Origin: Polaribacter haliotis
Lineage (GTDB): Bacteria; Bacteroidota; Bacteroidia; Flavobacteriales; Flavobacteriaceae
DNA: 64,000 bases
Direction of reading: 5' to 3'
NCBI RefSeq assembly: GCF_014784055.1
Contig: NZ_CP061813.1
Span: 1,560,001 to 1,624,000, forward strand
Shown here piece after piece: positions 36,976 through 46,243 of the stretch. The position numbers were made by a program, and so were the translations under genes. How positions within the stretch are numbered: the stretch's first letter is position 1; each line of letters begins with the position of its first letter. The notes beneath the pieces were generated by a model that saw nothing but the letters and a program-made list of their open reading frames with translations, was not told the origin of the DNA and made no database searches.

Positions 36976-37140
36976 TTATTTAAAACTATCGGTTTTTTTA
37001 TCATATCCATAAGGACAATGTTTACAACCACTTTTACAGCAATGCCCTCTTTTTAGGTGAAATCTCTCTGTAAAAACTTTGTAACCTTGTTCATTAAAGT
37101 AAAAATCACCTTCCTCTAAAGGCACTATTTTATTATACAT
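36976..37140 (-). CDS. DUF5522 small cysteine protein
   Basis: 54 residues, MYNKIVPLEEGDFYFNEQGY, then FTERFHLKRGHCCKSGCKHC and PYGYDKK. The His-Cys-Cys-x3-Cys-x2-Cys pattern suggests a bound metal (zinc or Fe-S). It matches the DUF5522 family of Bacteroidota. Stop codon TAA at 36978-36976. No signal peptide; cytoplasmic. It lies between two lipoprotein genes on the same strand. Confidence 0.85.
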   Translation of the reverse strand: MYNKIVPLEEGDFYFNEQGYKVFTERFHLKRGHCCKSGCKHCPYGYDKKTDSFK

Positions 37141-37180
37141 TATAATTAAATTGTTATTGCAAAAGTAAAACTTTAATCCA

Positions 37181-37206
37181 TAAAAAAAGCGTTCCGAAGA
37201 ACGCTA
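37181..37206 (-). terminator. Terminator of the DUF4136 gene
   Basis: AGCGTTC / GAACGCT stem with loop CGAA-like; T tract on the minus strand (plus-strand A run 37182-37188). Confidence 0.85.
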
Positions 37207-37210
37207 ATTT

Positions 37211-37756
37211 TTAATTTTTCTCTTTTCCTGGAGGAAATCTCGAAACAATTTCCTTTACAAATTCTTTTATTCTTGCTTCTTTCTTTTCTCTATTGCTCAT
37301 TTTTAAAGCACCAGTTCCAACACCTTGCCAAACTAATTCTTTTCTCTCTTTGTCTATAAAATCGATAAATAATGTGCCCTCTGTATATTGCGAAATATTT
37401 ACATTATTCATTCCATTTCCCATCCAAGGGTTCCAACCCCAACCAAAACCGTAACCAAAATTGTTATTCTGGTTAACGTTTACTTTCTCTCTCGATTTTG
37501 TAAAAATACTCACTAACATATCTGGGTTATCTGACTTTGAAAAACCTAATAACGACAATTCAGATTCTATTGCTCGTAAAATTCTTTTCTTATCTAAATC
37601 GGAAATTTCTGCTTTATCGATTCCTGTTTTGTAAAACGCAAAGGTTTTGTATTTCGTAAAATCTACTTTAGAATCGTAATCTGTAGCAACTTTTACAGAG
37701 CTACAAGAAGACAGAACAATGGCAAAAACTAAAATAAATGGTTTTAATAATTTCAT
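37211..37756 (-). CDS. DUF4136 lipoprotein
   Basis: 181 residues; lipobox VLSSC, then the DUF4136 beginning VATDYDSKVDFTKYKTFAFY and later LFIDFIDKERKELVWQGVGT. A Gly/Trp/Asn/Met-rich loop (FGYGFGWGWNPWMGNGMNN) sits in the middle. Envelope protein; function unknown. Confidence 0.92.
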   Translation of the reverse strand: MKLLKPFILVFAIVLSSCSSVKVATDYDSKVDFTKYKTFAFYKTGIDKAEISDLDKKRILRAIESELSLLGFSKSDNPDMLVSIFTKSREKVNVNQNNNFGYGFGWGWNPWMGNGMNNVNISQYTEGTLFIDFIDKERKELVWQGVGTGALKMSNREKKEARIKEFVKEIVSRFPPGKEKN

Positions 37757-37878
37757 AAAAGTGTATTTTTAGGTTATCGAAATTAACTTAGAATTTCTGT
37801 TCTAAATTAGCATCAATTTTTATTAATTTAGTGTTACTAAATATAATCAATAAATATGCCAAACCTTTATTTTTAAGC

Positions 37879-38202
37879 ATGATTTTAATTTCGAAATATA
37901 TCGTTCCCAAAGGTTTTACAGGAATTACACTTTTTCCATTTATATTTTTGAAGGAAACTGATTTTAAAGATGATAAAATCTTGGTAAATCACGAAAAAAT
38001 TCATCTAAAACAACAGTTAGAATTATTAATAATCTTCTTCTATATTTTTTATCTATTTGAATGGTTTATCAAACTTATTAAATATAAAAATAGTTATATT
38101 GCTTATAAAAACATCAGTTTCGAACGTGAAGCTTATCTAAATGAAAAAGATTTTAACTACACTAAAAACAGAAAATTTTGGGCATTTTTAAATTATTTAT
38201 AA
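37879..38202 (+). CDS. Membrane protein with HExxH motif, unknown
   Basis: 107 residues from ATG 37879 (the frame is open to a GTG at 37831; homologues I recall begin near MILISKYIVPKGFTGITLFP). The motif NHEKIHLKQQLELL gives an HExxH-type zinc site, followed by a membrane helix (IIFFYIFYLFEWFI) and FEREAY with a possible third ligand Glu. This layout suggests a tiny membrane-bound metallopeptidase-like protein. Overlaps the next gene by 25 nt. Confidence 0.7.
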   Translation: MILISKYIVPKGFTGITLFPFIFLKETDFKDDKILVNHEKIHLKQQLELLIIFFYIFYLFEWFIKLIKYKNSYIAYKNISFEREAYLNEKDFNYTKNRKFWAFLNYL

Positions 38203-38948
38203 ACCTTTCTCTTTGTTTGCTACTTTTCGGAAATTGTAACAAACCTAAGAAACAAAAAACTGCAGAGATTGTATCTATTAAAGTTGATACAATTCCTAAA
38301 ACACCAAAATATCTCACTAAAAATTATGTTTTAGGAAAGTTCGATTACATCAATAATGCTGATTTTGTTTTGGTTCCCAAAGAAATTTCTAACAAAAAAA
38401 TATATTTAAGAAAAAAAGTTTTAACGGCTTTTTTAGAAATGAAAAATGCAGCTGAAAAAGAAAACATCAGTTTTAATATAATTTCTGGTACTCGAAATTT
38501 TAGTCATCAAAAAAGAATTTGGAATTATAAATGGAATACAAAATATAAAAATCTTCCTCCTTTAAAAAGGGCAAAAAAGATTTTAGAATTCAGTTCCATG
38601 CCTTCAACATCAAGACATCATTGGGGAACAGATTTGGACATCAACAGTTTAAATAATTCTTATTTTACAAAAGGAAAAGGGTTAAAGGAATATAATTGGT
38701 TGTTAAAAAATGCTTCAAAATTTGGTTTTTATCAAGTTTATACTTCAAAAGAAAATGGAAGAACAGGTTATTATGAAGAAAAATGGCATTGGACGTATTT
38801 GCCACTTTCATCAACCTATTTAAACTATTACAATATACATATTACATTAAATGATATTGCTGATTTTGAGGGTTCTGAATATGCACAAGAACTAAACATC
38901 ATCAAAAATTATGTAAATGGTGTTAATTTAGAAATTTTAAAACCTTAA
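38178..38948 (+). CDS. M15-family D-alanyl-D-alanine carboxypeptidase lipoprotein
   Basis: 256 residues, TTG start inside the end of the preceding frame; signal peptide with lipobox LLFGNC. The VanY/M15B zinc motifs are present: [11 protein letters not shown] (SxHxxGxAxD) and EKWHWTY (ExxHW). It trims D-Ala from peptidoglycan stem peptides in the periplasm. The 25-nt overlap with the HExxH gene suggests coupled translation. Confidence 0.9.
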   Translation: MGIFKLFINLSLCLLLFGNCNKPKKQKTAEIVSIKVDTIPKTPKYLTKNYVLGKFDYINNADFVLVPKEISNKKIYLRKKVLTAFLEMKNAAEKENISFNIISGTRNFSHQKRIWNYKWNTKYKNLPPLKRAKKILEFSSMPSTSRHHWGTDLDINSLNNSYFTKGKGLKEYNWLLKNASKFGFYQVYTSKENGRTGYYEEKWHWTYLPLSSTYLNYYNIHITLNDIADFEGSEYAQELNIIKNYVNGVNLEILKP

Positions 38949-39021
38949 GAATTTCACAAAACAATCGTTATTTTTTGAAAATTCCGTAAATTGCAAGCCT
39001 AAAATCAAACATTTATTACGA

Positions 39022-42000
39022 ATGGAGCAAATAAAACCATATAAACCTACACATAAAGTAAGAATTGTAACTGCAGCAGCATTATTTGACGGACATGATG
39101 CCGCAATTAATATTATGCGTAGAATTATACAATCTACTGGAGTTGAAGTGATTCATTTAGGTCATGACAGAAGCGTTGAAGAAGTAGTGAATTGCGCCAT
39201 TCAAGAAGATGCAAATGCGATTGCGATTACTTCTTATCAAGGAGGACATAATGAGTATTTTAAATATATGTTCGATTTATTGCAAGAAAGAGGTGCAACT
39301 CACATCAAAATTTTTGGTGGTGGTGGAGGCGTAATTCTTCCTGAAGAAATTAAGGAATTAATGGATTATGGAATTACCAGAATTTATTCTCCAGATGATG
39401 GACGTGCCTTAGGTTTACAAGGAATGATAAATGATTTGGTAAAACAATCTGATTTCCCAAGCCCATCCTTAATCCTTCCCAAAGGGAAGGAACTAAAGAA
39501 CTCTTTAAAAGAAAAAAACATAAATACAATTGCAAGATTAATTTCTTTTGCAGAAAATCAACATACAGAATTCGACAGGCTTTTTTCCCCTTTGGGGAAA
39601 TTAAAAGGGGCTTCTACCCCAGTTTTAGGGATTACAGGAACTGGTGGAGCAGGAAAATCTTCTTTAGTGGATGAATTGGTTAGACGTTTTTTAATTGATT
39701 TCCCTGAAAAAACTATTGGATTAATTTCTGTAGACCCGTCAAAAAGAAAAACGGGTGGAGCACTTTTAGGAGACAGAATTCGTATGAATGCGATTAATAA
39801 CGAACGTGTTTATATGCGTTCTTTGGCAACTCGTCAGTCTAATCTTGCCTTGTCTAAATATGTAAACGAAGCAATTCAGGTTTTAAAAGCTGCAGAATTC
39901 GATTTAATAATTTTAGAAACTTCTGGAATTGGACAATCGGACACCGAAATTATAGAACATTCAGATACTTCTTTATATGTAATGACACCAGAATTTGGTG
40001 CTGCAACACAATTAGAGAAAATTGATATGTTGGATTTTGCAGATTTAGTGGCAATTAATAAGTTCGACAAACGTGGTGCTTTAGATGCAGTTAGAGATGT
40101 GAAAAAGCAATACATGCGCAACAATAATTTGTGGGATGTTCATATGGACGATATGCCAGTTTATGGTACAATTGCTTCTCAATTTAACGATCCAGGAATG
40201 AATACGTTGTACAAACGTATTATGGATAAATTGGTCGAAAAAACCAATGTCGATTTAAAATCTTCTATGGAAATTACTAAAGAAATGTCTGAAAAGATAT
40301 TTGTAATTCCACCAAGTAGAGTTCGTTATTTGTCTGAAATTGCAGAGAACAACAGAGCATATGACAAGAAGGTAAACGACCAAGTTGTAGTTGCTCAAAA
40401 ATTATATGGAATTCATCAAACGATAGAATCTATTCTAAATTCTTATGTTGAAATCACTAAAACAGGATTAAATGAAGATGCTATTTTAGAGAAAACAGCT
40501 ACTGAAGAAAAAGAATTTATCAAATTATTATTAGCACAATTCGAAAAAGTAAAACTGAATTTCGATCCTTTAAATTGGGAAATCATTTTAAACTGGGCTG
40601 AAAAAGTTCAGAAATATAAAGACCCAATTTATACCTTTAAAGTTCGTGATAAAGAGATAAAGATAGAAACTCATAGCGAGTCACTTTCTCATTCGCAAAT
40701 TCCGAAAGTTGCCTTACCAAAATACCAAGCTTGGGGAGATTTATTACACTGGAATTTACAAGAAAATGTTCCTGGAGAATTCCCTTTTACAGCAGGTTTG
40801 TATCCTTTTAAAAGAACTGGAGAAGACCCAACAAGAATGTTTGCTGGTGAAGGTGGCCCAGAAAGAACAAATCGCAGATTTCATTATGTGAGTTTAGGAA
40901 TGGACGCAAAACGTCTTTCTACAGCTTTCGATTCTGTTACTTTATATGGAAATGATCCTGGACACAGACCAGATATTTATGGTAAAATTGGAAATGCAGG
41001 TGTTTCAATTTGTTGTTTAGATGATGCTAAAAAATTGTATTCTGGTTTTGATTTAAGTCATCATATGACTTCTGTTTCGATGACGATTAATGGCCCAGCA
41101 CCAATGCTATTAGGTTTTTTTATGAATGCAGCTATTGATCAGAATTGTGAGAAATACATTATTGAGCATAAATTAGAAAAACAAGTTGAAGCAAAATTTA
41201 AAGAAATCTACGAATCTAAAGGTTTAGACAGACCTGTTTATCAAGGGAATTTACCTGAAGGAAATAATGGCTTAGGTTTACTATTGTTAGGTTTAACTGG
41301 AGATTTGGTTTTACCTTCAGAAGTTTATCAACAAATAAAAAAAGACACTTTAGCGCAAGTTAGGGGAACTGTACAAGCGGATATTTTAAAGGAAGATCAG
41401 GCACAAAATACTTGTATTTTTTCTACGGAATTTGCTTTAAGATTGATGGGTGATGTGCAAGAGTATTTCATTGAAAAACAAGTTCGTAATTTTTATTCAG
41501 TTTCTATTTCTGGGTATCATATTGCTGAAGCTGGCGCAAATCCAATTACGCAATTAGCATTAACATTATCCAACGGATTTACCTACGTAGAATATTATTT
41601 AAGTCGTGGAATGGATATTAATAAATTCGGACCTAACTTATCTTTTTTCTTTTCCAACGGAATTGACCCAGAATATTCAGTAATTGGACGAGTTGCTCGA
41701 AAAATTTGGGCAAAAGCGATGAAAAATAAATACGGAGCCAACTCTAGAGCACAAATGTTAAAGTATCATATTCAAACTTCTGGACGTTCTTTACACGCGC
41801 AAGAAATTGATTTTAATGATATTAGAACTACGCTACAAGCTTTGTATGCCATTAACGATAATTGTAATTCTCTACACACAAATGCGTATGATGAAGCGAT
41901 TACAACACCCACTGAAGAATCTGTAAGAAGAGCAATGGCAATTCAATTAATCATCAACAAAGAATTAGGTTTAACGAAAAACGAAAACCCGATTCAAGGT

Positions 42001-42462
42001 GCATTTATTATTGAAGAATTAACGGATTTAGTAGAAGAAGCGGTTTTAGCAGAATTCGATAGAATTACAGAACGTGGAGGCGTTTTAGGAGCGATGGAAA
42101 CGATGTATCAACGTTCTAAAATTCAGGAAGAAAGTTTGTATTATGAAACATTGAAACACAATGGAAAATTTCCAATAATTGGTGTAAATACATTTTTAAG
42201 TTCTAAAGGTTCGCCAACAGTTCAGCCAGCAGAAGTTATACGTGCTACTGAAGAAGAAAAGCAGTTTCAAATTCAGACAAAAGAATTATTGAACAAAGCG
42301 AACCCTAATAAAGTTGTGGAACAAATTGCAATTTTACAAGAAGCGGCCATTCAAAATGAAAATTTATTTGATAAGTTGATGGAAGCAACCAAAGTTTGTT
42401 CTCTAGGGCAAATTACGGAAGCTTTGTTTAAAGTTGGTGGGCAGTATAGGAGGAATATGTAA
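39022..42462 (+). CDS. icmF: Fused isobutyryl-CoA mutase (IcmF)
   Basis: 1146 residues: B12-binding domain (about 10-145; [10 protein letters not shown] with cobalt-ligand His25), a MeaI-type G-protein chaperone (about 200-500; P-loop GTGGAGKSS with Lys212, [10 protein letters not shown]), and the (beta/alpha)8 mutase domain to the end. The substrate region [20 protein letters not shown] fits IcmF, not methylmalonyl-CoA mutase. It isomerises isobutyryl-CoA and n-butyryl-CoA (and in some members isovaleryl/pivalyl-CoA) using adenosylcobalamin. The linker between domains 1 and 2 contains two palindromes (39474-39490, 39584-39600) encoding LPKGKEL and [11 protein letters not shown]. Monocistronic; terminator at 42665. 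Confidence 0.94.
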   Translation: MEQIKPYKPTHKVRIVTAAALFDGHDAAINIMRRIIQSTGVEVIHLGHDRSVEEVVNCAIQEDANAIAITSYQGGHNEYFKYMFDLLQERGATHIKIFGGGGGVILPEEIKELMDYGITRIYSPDDGRALGLQGMINDLVKQSDFPSPSLILPKGKELKNSLKEKNINTIARLISFAENQHTEFDRLFSPLGKLKGASTPVLGITGTGGAGKSSLVDELVRRFLIDFPEKTIGLISVDPSKRKTGGALLGDRIRMNAINNERVYMRSLATRQSNLALSKYVNEAIQVLKAAEFDLIILETSGIGQSDTEIIEHSDTSLYVMTPEFGAATQLEKIDMLDFADLVAINKFDKRGALDAVRDVKKQYMRNNNLWDVHMDDMPVYGTIASQFNDPGMNTLYKRIMDKLVEKTNVDLKSSMEITKEMSEKIFVIPPSRVRYLSEIAENNRAYDKKVNDQVVVAQKLYGIHQTIESILNSYVEITKTGLNEDAILEKTATEEKEFIKLLLAQFEKVKLNFDPLNWEIILNWAEKVQKYKDPIYTFKVRDKEIKIETHSESLSHSQIPKVALPKYQAWGDLLHWNLQENVPGEFPFTAGLYPFKRTGEDPTRMFAGEGGPERTNRRFHYVSLGMDAKRLSTAFDSVTLYGNDPGHRPDIYGKIGNAGVSICCLDDAKKLYSGFDLSHHMTSVSMTINGPAPMLLGFFMNAAIDQNCEKYIIEHKLEKQVEAKFKEIYESKGLDRPVYQGNLPEGNNGLGLLLLGLTGDLVLPSEVYQQIKKDTLAQVRGTVQADILKEDQAQNTCIFSTEFALRLMGDVQEYFIEKQVRNFYSVSISGYHIAEAGANPITQLALTLSNGFTYVEYYLSRGMDINKFGPNLSFFFSNGIDPEYSVIGRVARKIWAKAMKNKYGANSRAQMLKYHIQTSGRSLHAQEIDFNDIRTTLQALYAINDNCNSLHTNAYDEAITTPTEESVRRAMAIQLIINKELGLTKNENPIQGAFIIEELTDLVEEAVLAEFDRITERGGVLGAMETMYQRSKIQEESLYYETLKHNGKFPIIGVNTFLSSKGSPTVQPAEVIRATEEEKQFQIQTKELLNKANPNKVVEQIAILQEAAIQNENLFDKLMEATKVCSLGQITEALFKVGGQYRRNM
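39474..39490. repeat. Palindrome within icmF (linker), unit 1
   Basis: CCTTCCC AAA GGGAAGG, G/C-rich in a low-GC gene, encoding part of the linker after residue 150. Confidence 0.7.
39584..39600. repeat. Palindrome within icmF (linker), unit 2
   Basis: TTTCCCC TTT GGGGAAA, followed by a further GGGG/CCCC pair (39607-39620). It encodes SPLGKLKG just before the G domain. Confidence 0.7.
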
Positions 42463-42472
42463 GCAGACTCTT

Positions 42473-42664
42473 AATTTTGCAAAAGCAAAATTTTTAGAAG
42501 TCGCTTATGCTCGCGAAAGAGAGTATCTAAGGAAAACCAAAATTCTATTAAGAATCTTGTGTGAATCGCTTATCCCGCCATTTCAGAGGGACCTTATAGT
42601 TGTTATACTTGTAAAATTCACTTATTTCTATAAAACTAAACCTTATAATTTTTAAAAAATAACC
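42473..42664. other. Region between icmF and its terminator
   Basis: A weak hairpin AATTTTGC/GCAAAATT (42473-42492) directly after the icmF stop, then no gene. The 73-codon plus-strand frame through it starts inside icmF and has no plausible start site or family, so it is not annotated. Confidence 0.5.
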
Positions 42665-42697
42665 AAAAAATCCGCACAAATTGTGCGGATTTTGGTT
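42665..42697. terminator. Bidirectional terminator between icmF and the 42715 gene
   Basis: AAAATCCGCACAA pairs with TTGTGCGGATTTT; flanking A and T tracts. Confidence 0.85.
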
Positions 42698-42714
42698 TTA
42701 TTTAGTTTCAAATT

Positions 42715-43350
42715 TTAATACTTCTTATATTCTGTTTTACCAGATTTCAAGTAATTAATAATATGCTCTACAGCTCTTTCTTTTGCTTTATTTAATGTTT
42801 TAGTAAAATCAAACATAAAAACGGATTCTTCACCAATAACCACAAAATCTAAAATTTCTTTGCCATTATTTGCATCATAAATTTCTACTTTTACATTTAT
42901 AACACAATACTCAACAGAAGTTGTATTGTTCATCCCTACTCCATTCATTCCCATTCCTCCAACATTATTCCACTCTACTCTGTTCGCAATTTCGAAATTT
43001 GAAAAGTAAATTACATAGTCAGAATTTTCTGTGTTTACGTCTTCGTATTTAAAACTATTGCTATCTATTAAAATTTTAGAAAAAAGATTATTGGCAAGTC
43101 CTTTTTTAGAGAATTGCGTCATAAAGTCTAAAGCGAAATCTCCTTTTTCCGGGAAATTTTTCTCAAATGTTTTTTTGAACTCATTTACTCTTACATCGTC
43201 TGTTGCAAAAACAATTACTTTCTTCGTCTCTGGTGTTTTTATATTTTCTTTTTTAGAGATATATTGTACATATTGTTTGTTTACTTTACAAGAAGATAAA
43301 CTAACTATTGCTATTAAAAAGGCTATTATTACAATTGATTTTCTTTTCAT
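42715..43350 (-). CDS. Lipoprotein, unknown
   Basis: 211 residues from MKRKSIVIIAFLIAIVSLSS, lipobox LSSC. ATG 43380 is in frame but would put ten charged residues before the signal peptide, so 43350 is preferred. The mature protein has KKVIVFATDDVRVNEFKKTF near the start, a Gly/Met/Asn-rich turn (GGMGMNGVGMNN) and a C-terminal EILDFVVIGEES strand. No family recognised. The Gly/Met/Asn turn resembles that of the DUF4136 protein at 37211. Confidence 0.82.
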   Translation of the reverse strand: MKRKSIVIIAFLIAIVSLSSCKVNKQYVQYISKKENIKTPETKKVIVFATDDVRVNEFKKTFEKNFPEKGDFALDFMTQFSKKGLANNLFSKILIDSNSFKYEDVNTENSDYVIYFSNFEIANRVEWNNVGGMGMNGVGMNNTTSVEYCVINVKVEIYDANNGKEILDFVVIGEESVFMFDFTKTLNKAKERAVEHIINYLKSGKTEYKKY

Positions 43351-43394
43351 TTTTATTTTTTGAGTCGCAAAACTACGCAATTTTGAAAGGCCTA

Positions 43395-44108
43395 CTAATT
43401 TTTAAAAACAACTTTGTTTTCAACAGAAACTTCAGAACCTTCTAACAATAGTACTGAACTTGGTTTTTTATTATTTAAAAAGCCAAAATCTGTTCCATAA
43501 TTGGCTTCAAAATCTACTTGAATTTCGTGTTTTGTAACTGGGTAATATTCCCAAGTTGGGTGTTTTACTTCGTATTCTGTAGTTTTATTATCGTTCATTT
43601 TGGAATATCCCCAATAGTGTTCTGCAATAAATTCTGTTTGTGAATTCTCTTCTATTTTTTGAGATTTTGTTTCTGCTTCTACTGAAACTTTTTCCCATTT
43701 GTTATTCACTTTCCATTCATAAGAAATATCCATTTTATTAGTATCTATATTCCAAGAATGTTTCATGGGTAAAGTTTGATAATGCTCGTTATAAAATACA
43801 TTCGCCACAAAAGTAAGCATTCGTTTTGGCACAATTTCTTTAATGAAAACCACACCTCTTTTTACTCCACCTTCTACTTTTCTTTTTACATAAAAACGTA
43901 GATTAACCTCTTCAAAATTAATATGAAAAGGAACTTTTATGCCTAATAATCGTGTATTCATAAACATAAAACCGACTAAACTTACATAACATTTTCCTTC
44001 GAAAGTGTCTATTTCTGTTCCTTTTGGAACATATTTTTGTAATATTTCTGGCTGTACTTCATAATTCGCCATGATTAACTTTCTCCATTCTGCTTTTAAA
44101 AAACTCAT
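43395..44108 (-). CDS. DUF2071 (YqjF-like) protein
   Basis: 237 residues, cytoplasmic, a single DUF2071/YqjF domain: WRKLIMANYEVQPEILQKYV, then CYVSLVGFMFMNTRLLGIKV and FIKEIVPKRMLTFVANVFYN. The fold is related to acetoacetate decarboxylase-like barrels; no catalytic function is known. It follows the flavin-binding-type gene by 6 nt in one operon. Confidence 0.9.
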   Translation of the reverse strand: MSFLKAEWRKLIMANYEVQPEILQKYVPKGTEIDTFEGKCYVSLVGFMFMNTRLLGIKVPFHINFEEVNLRFYVKRKVEGGVKRGVVFIKEIVPKRMLTFVANVFYNEHYQTLPMKHSWNIDTNKMDISYEWKVNNKWEKVSVEAETKSQKIEENSQTEFIAEHYWGYSKMNDNKTTEYEVKHPTWEYYPVTKHEIQVDFEANYGTDFGFLNNKKPSSVLLLEGSEVSVENKVVFKN

Positions 44109-44114
44109 GTTCTT

Positions 44115-44606
44115 TTAATTTTCTTTAGTCATTTTTCCTAAATTTATTTTCTCTGCTTTCGTAAACTTTATTTCTCTTATCTCACACATATCTTGCCATA
44201 AATATTTACTTCCTTTTAATCTTTTTGTTTGTCTTACTCTTCTCTGAAAAGCTCGTGCTTCTTTTTCTGTTGCTTCTCTTTTTATGCCTAATTCTCCATA
44301 TAGTTTTACTCCTGCATACTCATCAAACTTCATTTTGAATAATGATTTTAACCAAAACCATTTGCTACTATTTACTGCCAATACACAAATGTTTTTATTC
44401 GCTTTTTCGTTTGATTTTAGTTTTGTCGCAAACTTTTCAAAATAAAAACCAGTCTGATTATCATTTAAAAACAAAGAACCAATTGGTGTTACTGTTGGTT
44501 GATTTTCTTTATTTACAGACGCAATAGAAACGTGCATATTTGCTCCAAATGATTTGCTAAAATGAGTTCTTATTTTTTGCCAGTTTTCTTTTATGTTGAT
44601 TTCCAT
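44115..44606 (-). CDS. Pyridoxamine 5'-phosphate oxidase family protein
   Basis: 163 residues with the split-barrel flavin-binding fold of the PPOX family: SFGANMHVSIASVNKENQPT, GSLFLNDNQTGFYFEKF and a basic C-terminal half (RVRQTKRLKGSKYLW). Probably binds FMN or a related cofactor; substrate unknown. First gene of a two-gene unit with the DUF2071 gene. Confidence 0.85.
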   Translation of the reverse strand: MEINIKENWQKIRTHFSKSFGANMHVSIASVNKENQPTVTPIGSLFLNDNQTGFYFEKFATKLKSNEKANKNICVLAVNSSKWFWLKSLFKMKFDEYAGVKLYGELGIKREATEKEARAFQRRVRQTKRLKGSKYLWQDMCEIREIKFTKAEKINLGKMTKEN

Positions 44607-44826
44607 ATTATTTATTTTATTGGAAGTAAATCGTTAAAAATATATTATTGAAGAAAAAGTGAGAAATAATTTTATTTATGCTGTATTTTCAAACTTTCAA
44701 TAATTATTGAAATATAAATAATAAAATGTTATTGATAGATTTATTATCTTTATTTAAACAAATTTGATTTGTTTTCTCAAATTTTATACATAAGAATTAT
44801 ACTAAAAAAATTAAATTACTAAACCA

Positions 44827-45354
44827 ATGAAATTATTAGGAATAGGCTCAAGAATTAATCATACTAATTATGGTTTTGGAGTCGTAACAAATGTAGATAA
44901 CAAACAATATTGGGTAACTTTTCAAGAAAACGGATTGGAAACAATTCCTTTAAATGACGAATTTGAAACAATCGAAGCAGTTGAAAATGAAGTAGATTCC
45001 GTTTCTTTTATGGATGTAGAAAGTAGTCTTAAAAAGATTTTAAGACAATGGTCTGATGTTACAGAAATTGCACCAATAGCAGACAAATGGAAAAAAGGAA
45101 CATTAATTATGCAACCTGCAGATTCAAGTTTATCAAACAAAGAAATTCCTATTGACACATTTTTTCATAAAATTGTTATGGTAAGAGATCGAATTCGTGT
45201 AATGGAACAAAAAATAAATTCAAGTAAAACTTTAGATGACCAAGATAAAATTGATTTGCAACAGTATATCACCAGAATTTATGGAAGTTTAACCACTTTT
45301 AATGTCTTGTTTAAGGTGAAATCAGATCATTTTACGGGAGTGAAATCAAAATAA
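44827..45354 (+). CDS. Conserved hypothetical protein
   Basis: 175 residues, no signal peptide. It opens with a small SH3/Tudor-like beta segment (GIGSRINHTNYGFGVVTNVD, then YWVTFQENGLETIPL), the 'GxxVxHxxFGxGxV' theme seen in nucleic-acid- or partner-binding modules, and continues as helices. I recall homologues across Flavobacteriaceae without function. Stands alone. Confidence 0.8.
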   Translation: MKLLGIGSRINHTNYGFGVVTNVDNKQYWVTFQENGLETIPLNDEFETIEAVENEVDSVSFMDVESSLKKILRQWSDVTEIAPIADKWKKGTLIMQPADSSLSNKEIPIDTFFHKIVMVRDRIRVMEQKINSSKTLDDQDKIDLQQYITRIYGSLTTFNVLFKVKSDHFTGVKSK

Positions 45355-45419
45355 ATATATTTTTTTGCATCTTTTTTAAAATTTGGTAGTCTACTATATG
45401 AACATTAAAATTAATTAAG

Positions 45420-45527
45420 ATGAAAAATTATAAAAATGAATGTACTTGTAACTGTGAAGGTTGCAAAACTGGGGATTGTAAAAATTGTACGTGCACAAAC
45501 TGTACTTGTAGTAATTGTAATTGTTAA
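45420..45527 (+). CDS. Cysteine-rich 35-residue peptide, metallothionein-like
   Basis: ATG 45420-45422 to TAA 45525-45527. Eleven of 35 residues are Cys, in CxC and CxxC spacing (CTCNCEGC, then CKNCTCTNCTC and a final CNC), the spacing of metallothioneins; N-terminus MKNYKNE. No signal peptide. The frame has no aromatic or hydrophobic core, so metal ligation or a redox role is the obvious reading. It lies 88 nt upstream of a SigZ-type sigma factor that itself ends in Cys pairs. The link between the two is inference; binding of Zn, Cu or Cd is unproven. Confidence 0.7.
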   Translation: MKNYKNECTCNCEGCKTGDCKNCTCTNCTCSNCNC

Positions 45528-45532
45528 TATTT

Positions 45533-45600
45533 TGTCATTTCGAGTGAAGTCGAGAAATCTTTACAATAAAAAGACCTTTCGACTTTGCTCAAGGTGACAA
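45533..45600. repeat. TGTCATTTCGA-type inverted repeat, unit 1
   Basis: TGTCATTTCGAGTGAAGTCG at the left end and TCGACTTTGCTCAAGGTGACA at the right are imperfect reverse complements, forming a 70-nt hairpin between the Cys-rich peptide and the sigma factor gene. A second unit with the same end sequence is at 58629. I recall this TGTCATTTCGA/TCGAAATGACA repeat in many Flavobacteriia. Confidence 0.8.
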
Positions 45601-45615
45601 AAACAAAAATAAGAA

Positions 45616-46161
45616 ATGACCACAAACCAAGTTTGGACAAAACATCATTTAGATTTACAAAAATTTATCATCAGCAAAGTGAAGAACAAAACAATTGCTG
45701 ATGATCTTTTACAAGACACTTTTTTGAAAATTCACACAAAACTGCATACTTTAAAAGATGAAAGTAAACTAAAATCTTGGTGTTTTACGATTGCTCGAAA
45801 TTCAATATTAAATTATTGGAGAGCAAATAATAAAACTGTAGAAATTGCAAATTTTGAAACTGAAACTGCTTCAGAAATAATAAAAAATGAACATACTGAA
45901 GAAGATTGTTTGCGTGGTATTTTAAATACACTTCCAAAGAAATATAGAACTCCTTTATTTTTATCCGACATAAAAGGCTTGAAACAACAAGAAGTTGCAG
46001 ATCAATTAAAGCAAACCTTACCTACTACAAAATCTCAAATTCAAAGAGCACGAAAATTAATCGCACAAGGTTTTATGGATTGTTGTGGTTTTGTAATGAA
46101 TGAAGAAGGAAATTTAGTTGGGGAAATTCAAGATAAAGCAGATTGCAAAGTTTGCAATTAA
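45616..46161 (+). CDS. sigZ: ECF sigma factor, SigZ type
   Basis: 181 residues: region 2 (TIADDLLQDTFLKIHTKLHT, LKSWCFTIARNSILNYWR) and region 4 HTH (LPKKYRTPLFLSDIKGLKQQ). It ends with a SigZ-type tail containing FMDCCGF and a final CKVC, a conserved Cys-rich tail expected to bind a metal or respond to redox. Directs RNA polymerase to a small regulon. No anti-sigma gene is adjacent; the tail or the Cys-rich peptide upstream may do that job. Followed by a PAS protein gene 82 nt downstream. Confidence 0.9.
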   Translation: MTTNQVWTKHHLDLQKFIISKVKNKTIADDLLQDTFLKIHTKLHTLKDESKLKSWCFTIARNSILNYWRANNKTVEIANFETETASEIIKNEHTEEDCLRGILNTLPKKYRTPLFLSDIKGLKQQEVADQLKQTLPTTKSQIQRARKLIAQGFMDCCGFVMNEEGNLVGEIQDKADCKVCN

Positions 46162-46243
46162 CAGATAATTAGTTCTTATTTCTATATACATTGCCTTAAT
46201 TTTAGTAGTTTCGCTCTATAAATTTTGATAAAATTAAAGTTCC

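Noticed and set aside
37831..38202. Start of the HExxH protein at GTG 37831
   Set aside because: Extra 16 residues lack similarity to the family as I remember it; ATG 37879 preferred, though not certain.
42434..42655. 73-codon frame after icmF
   Set aside because: Starts inside icmF, no homology or codon pattern of a real gene.
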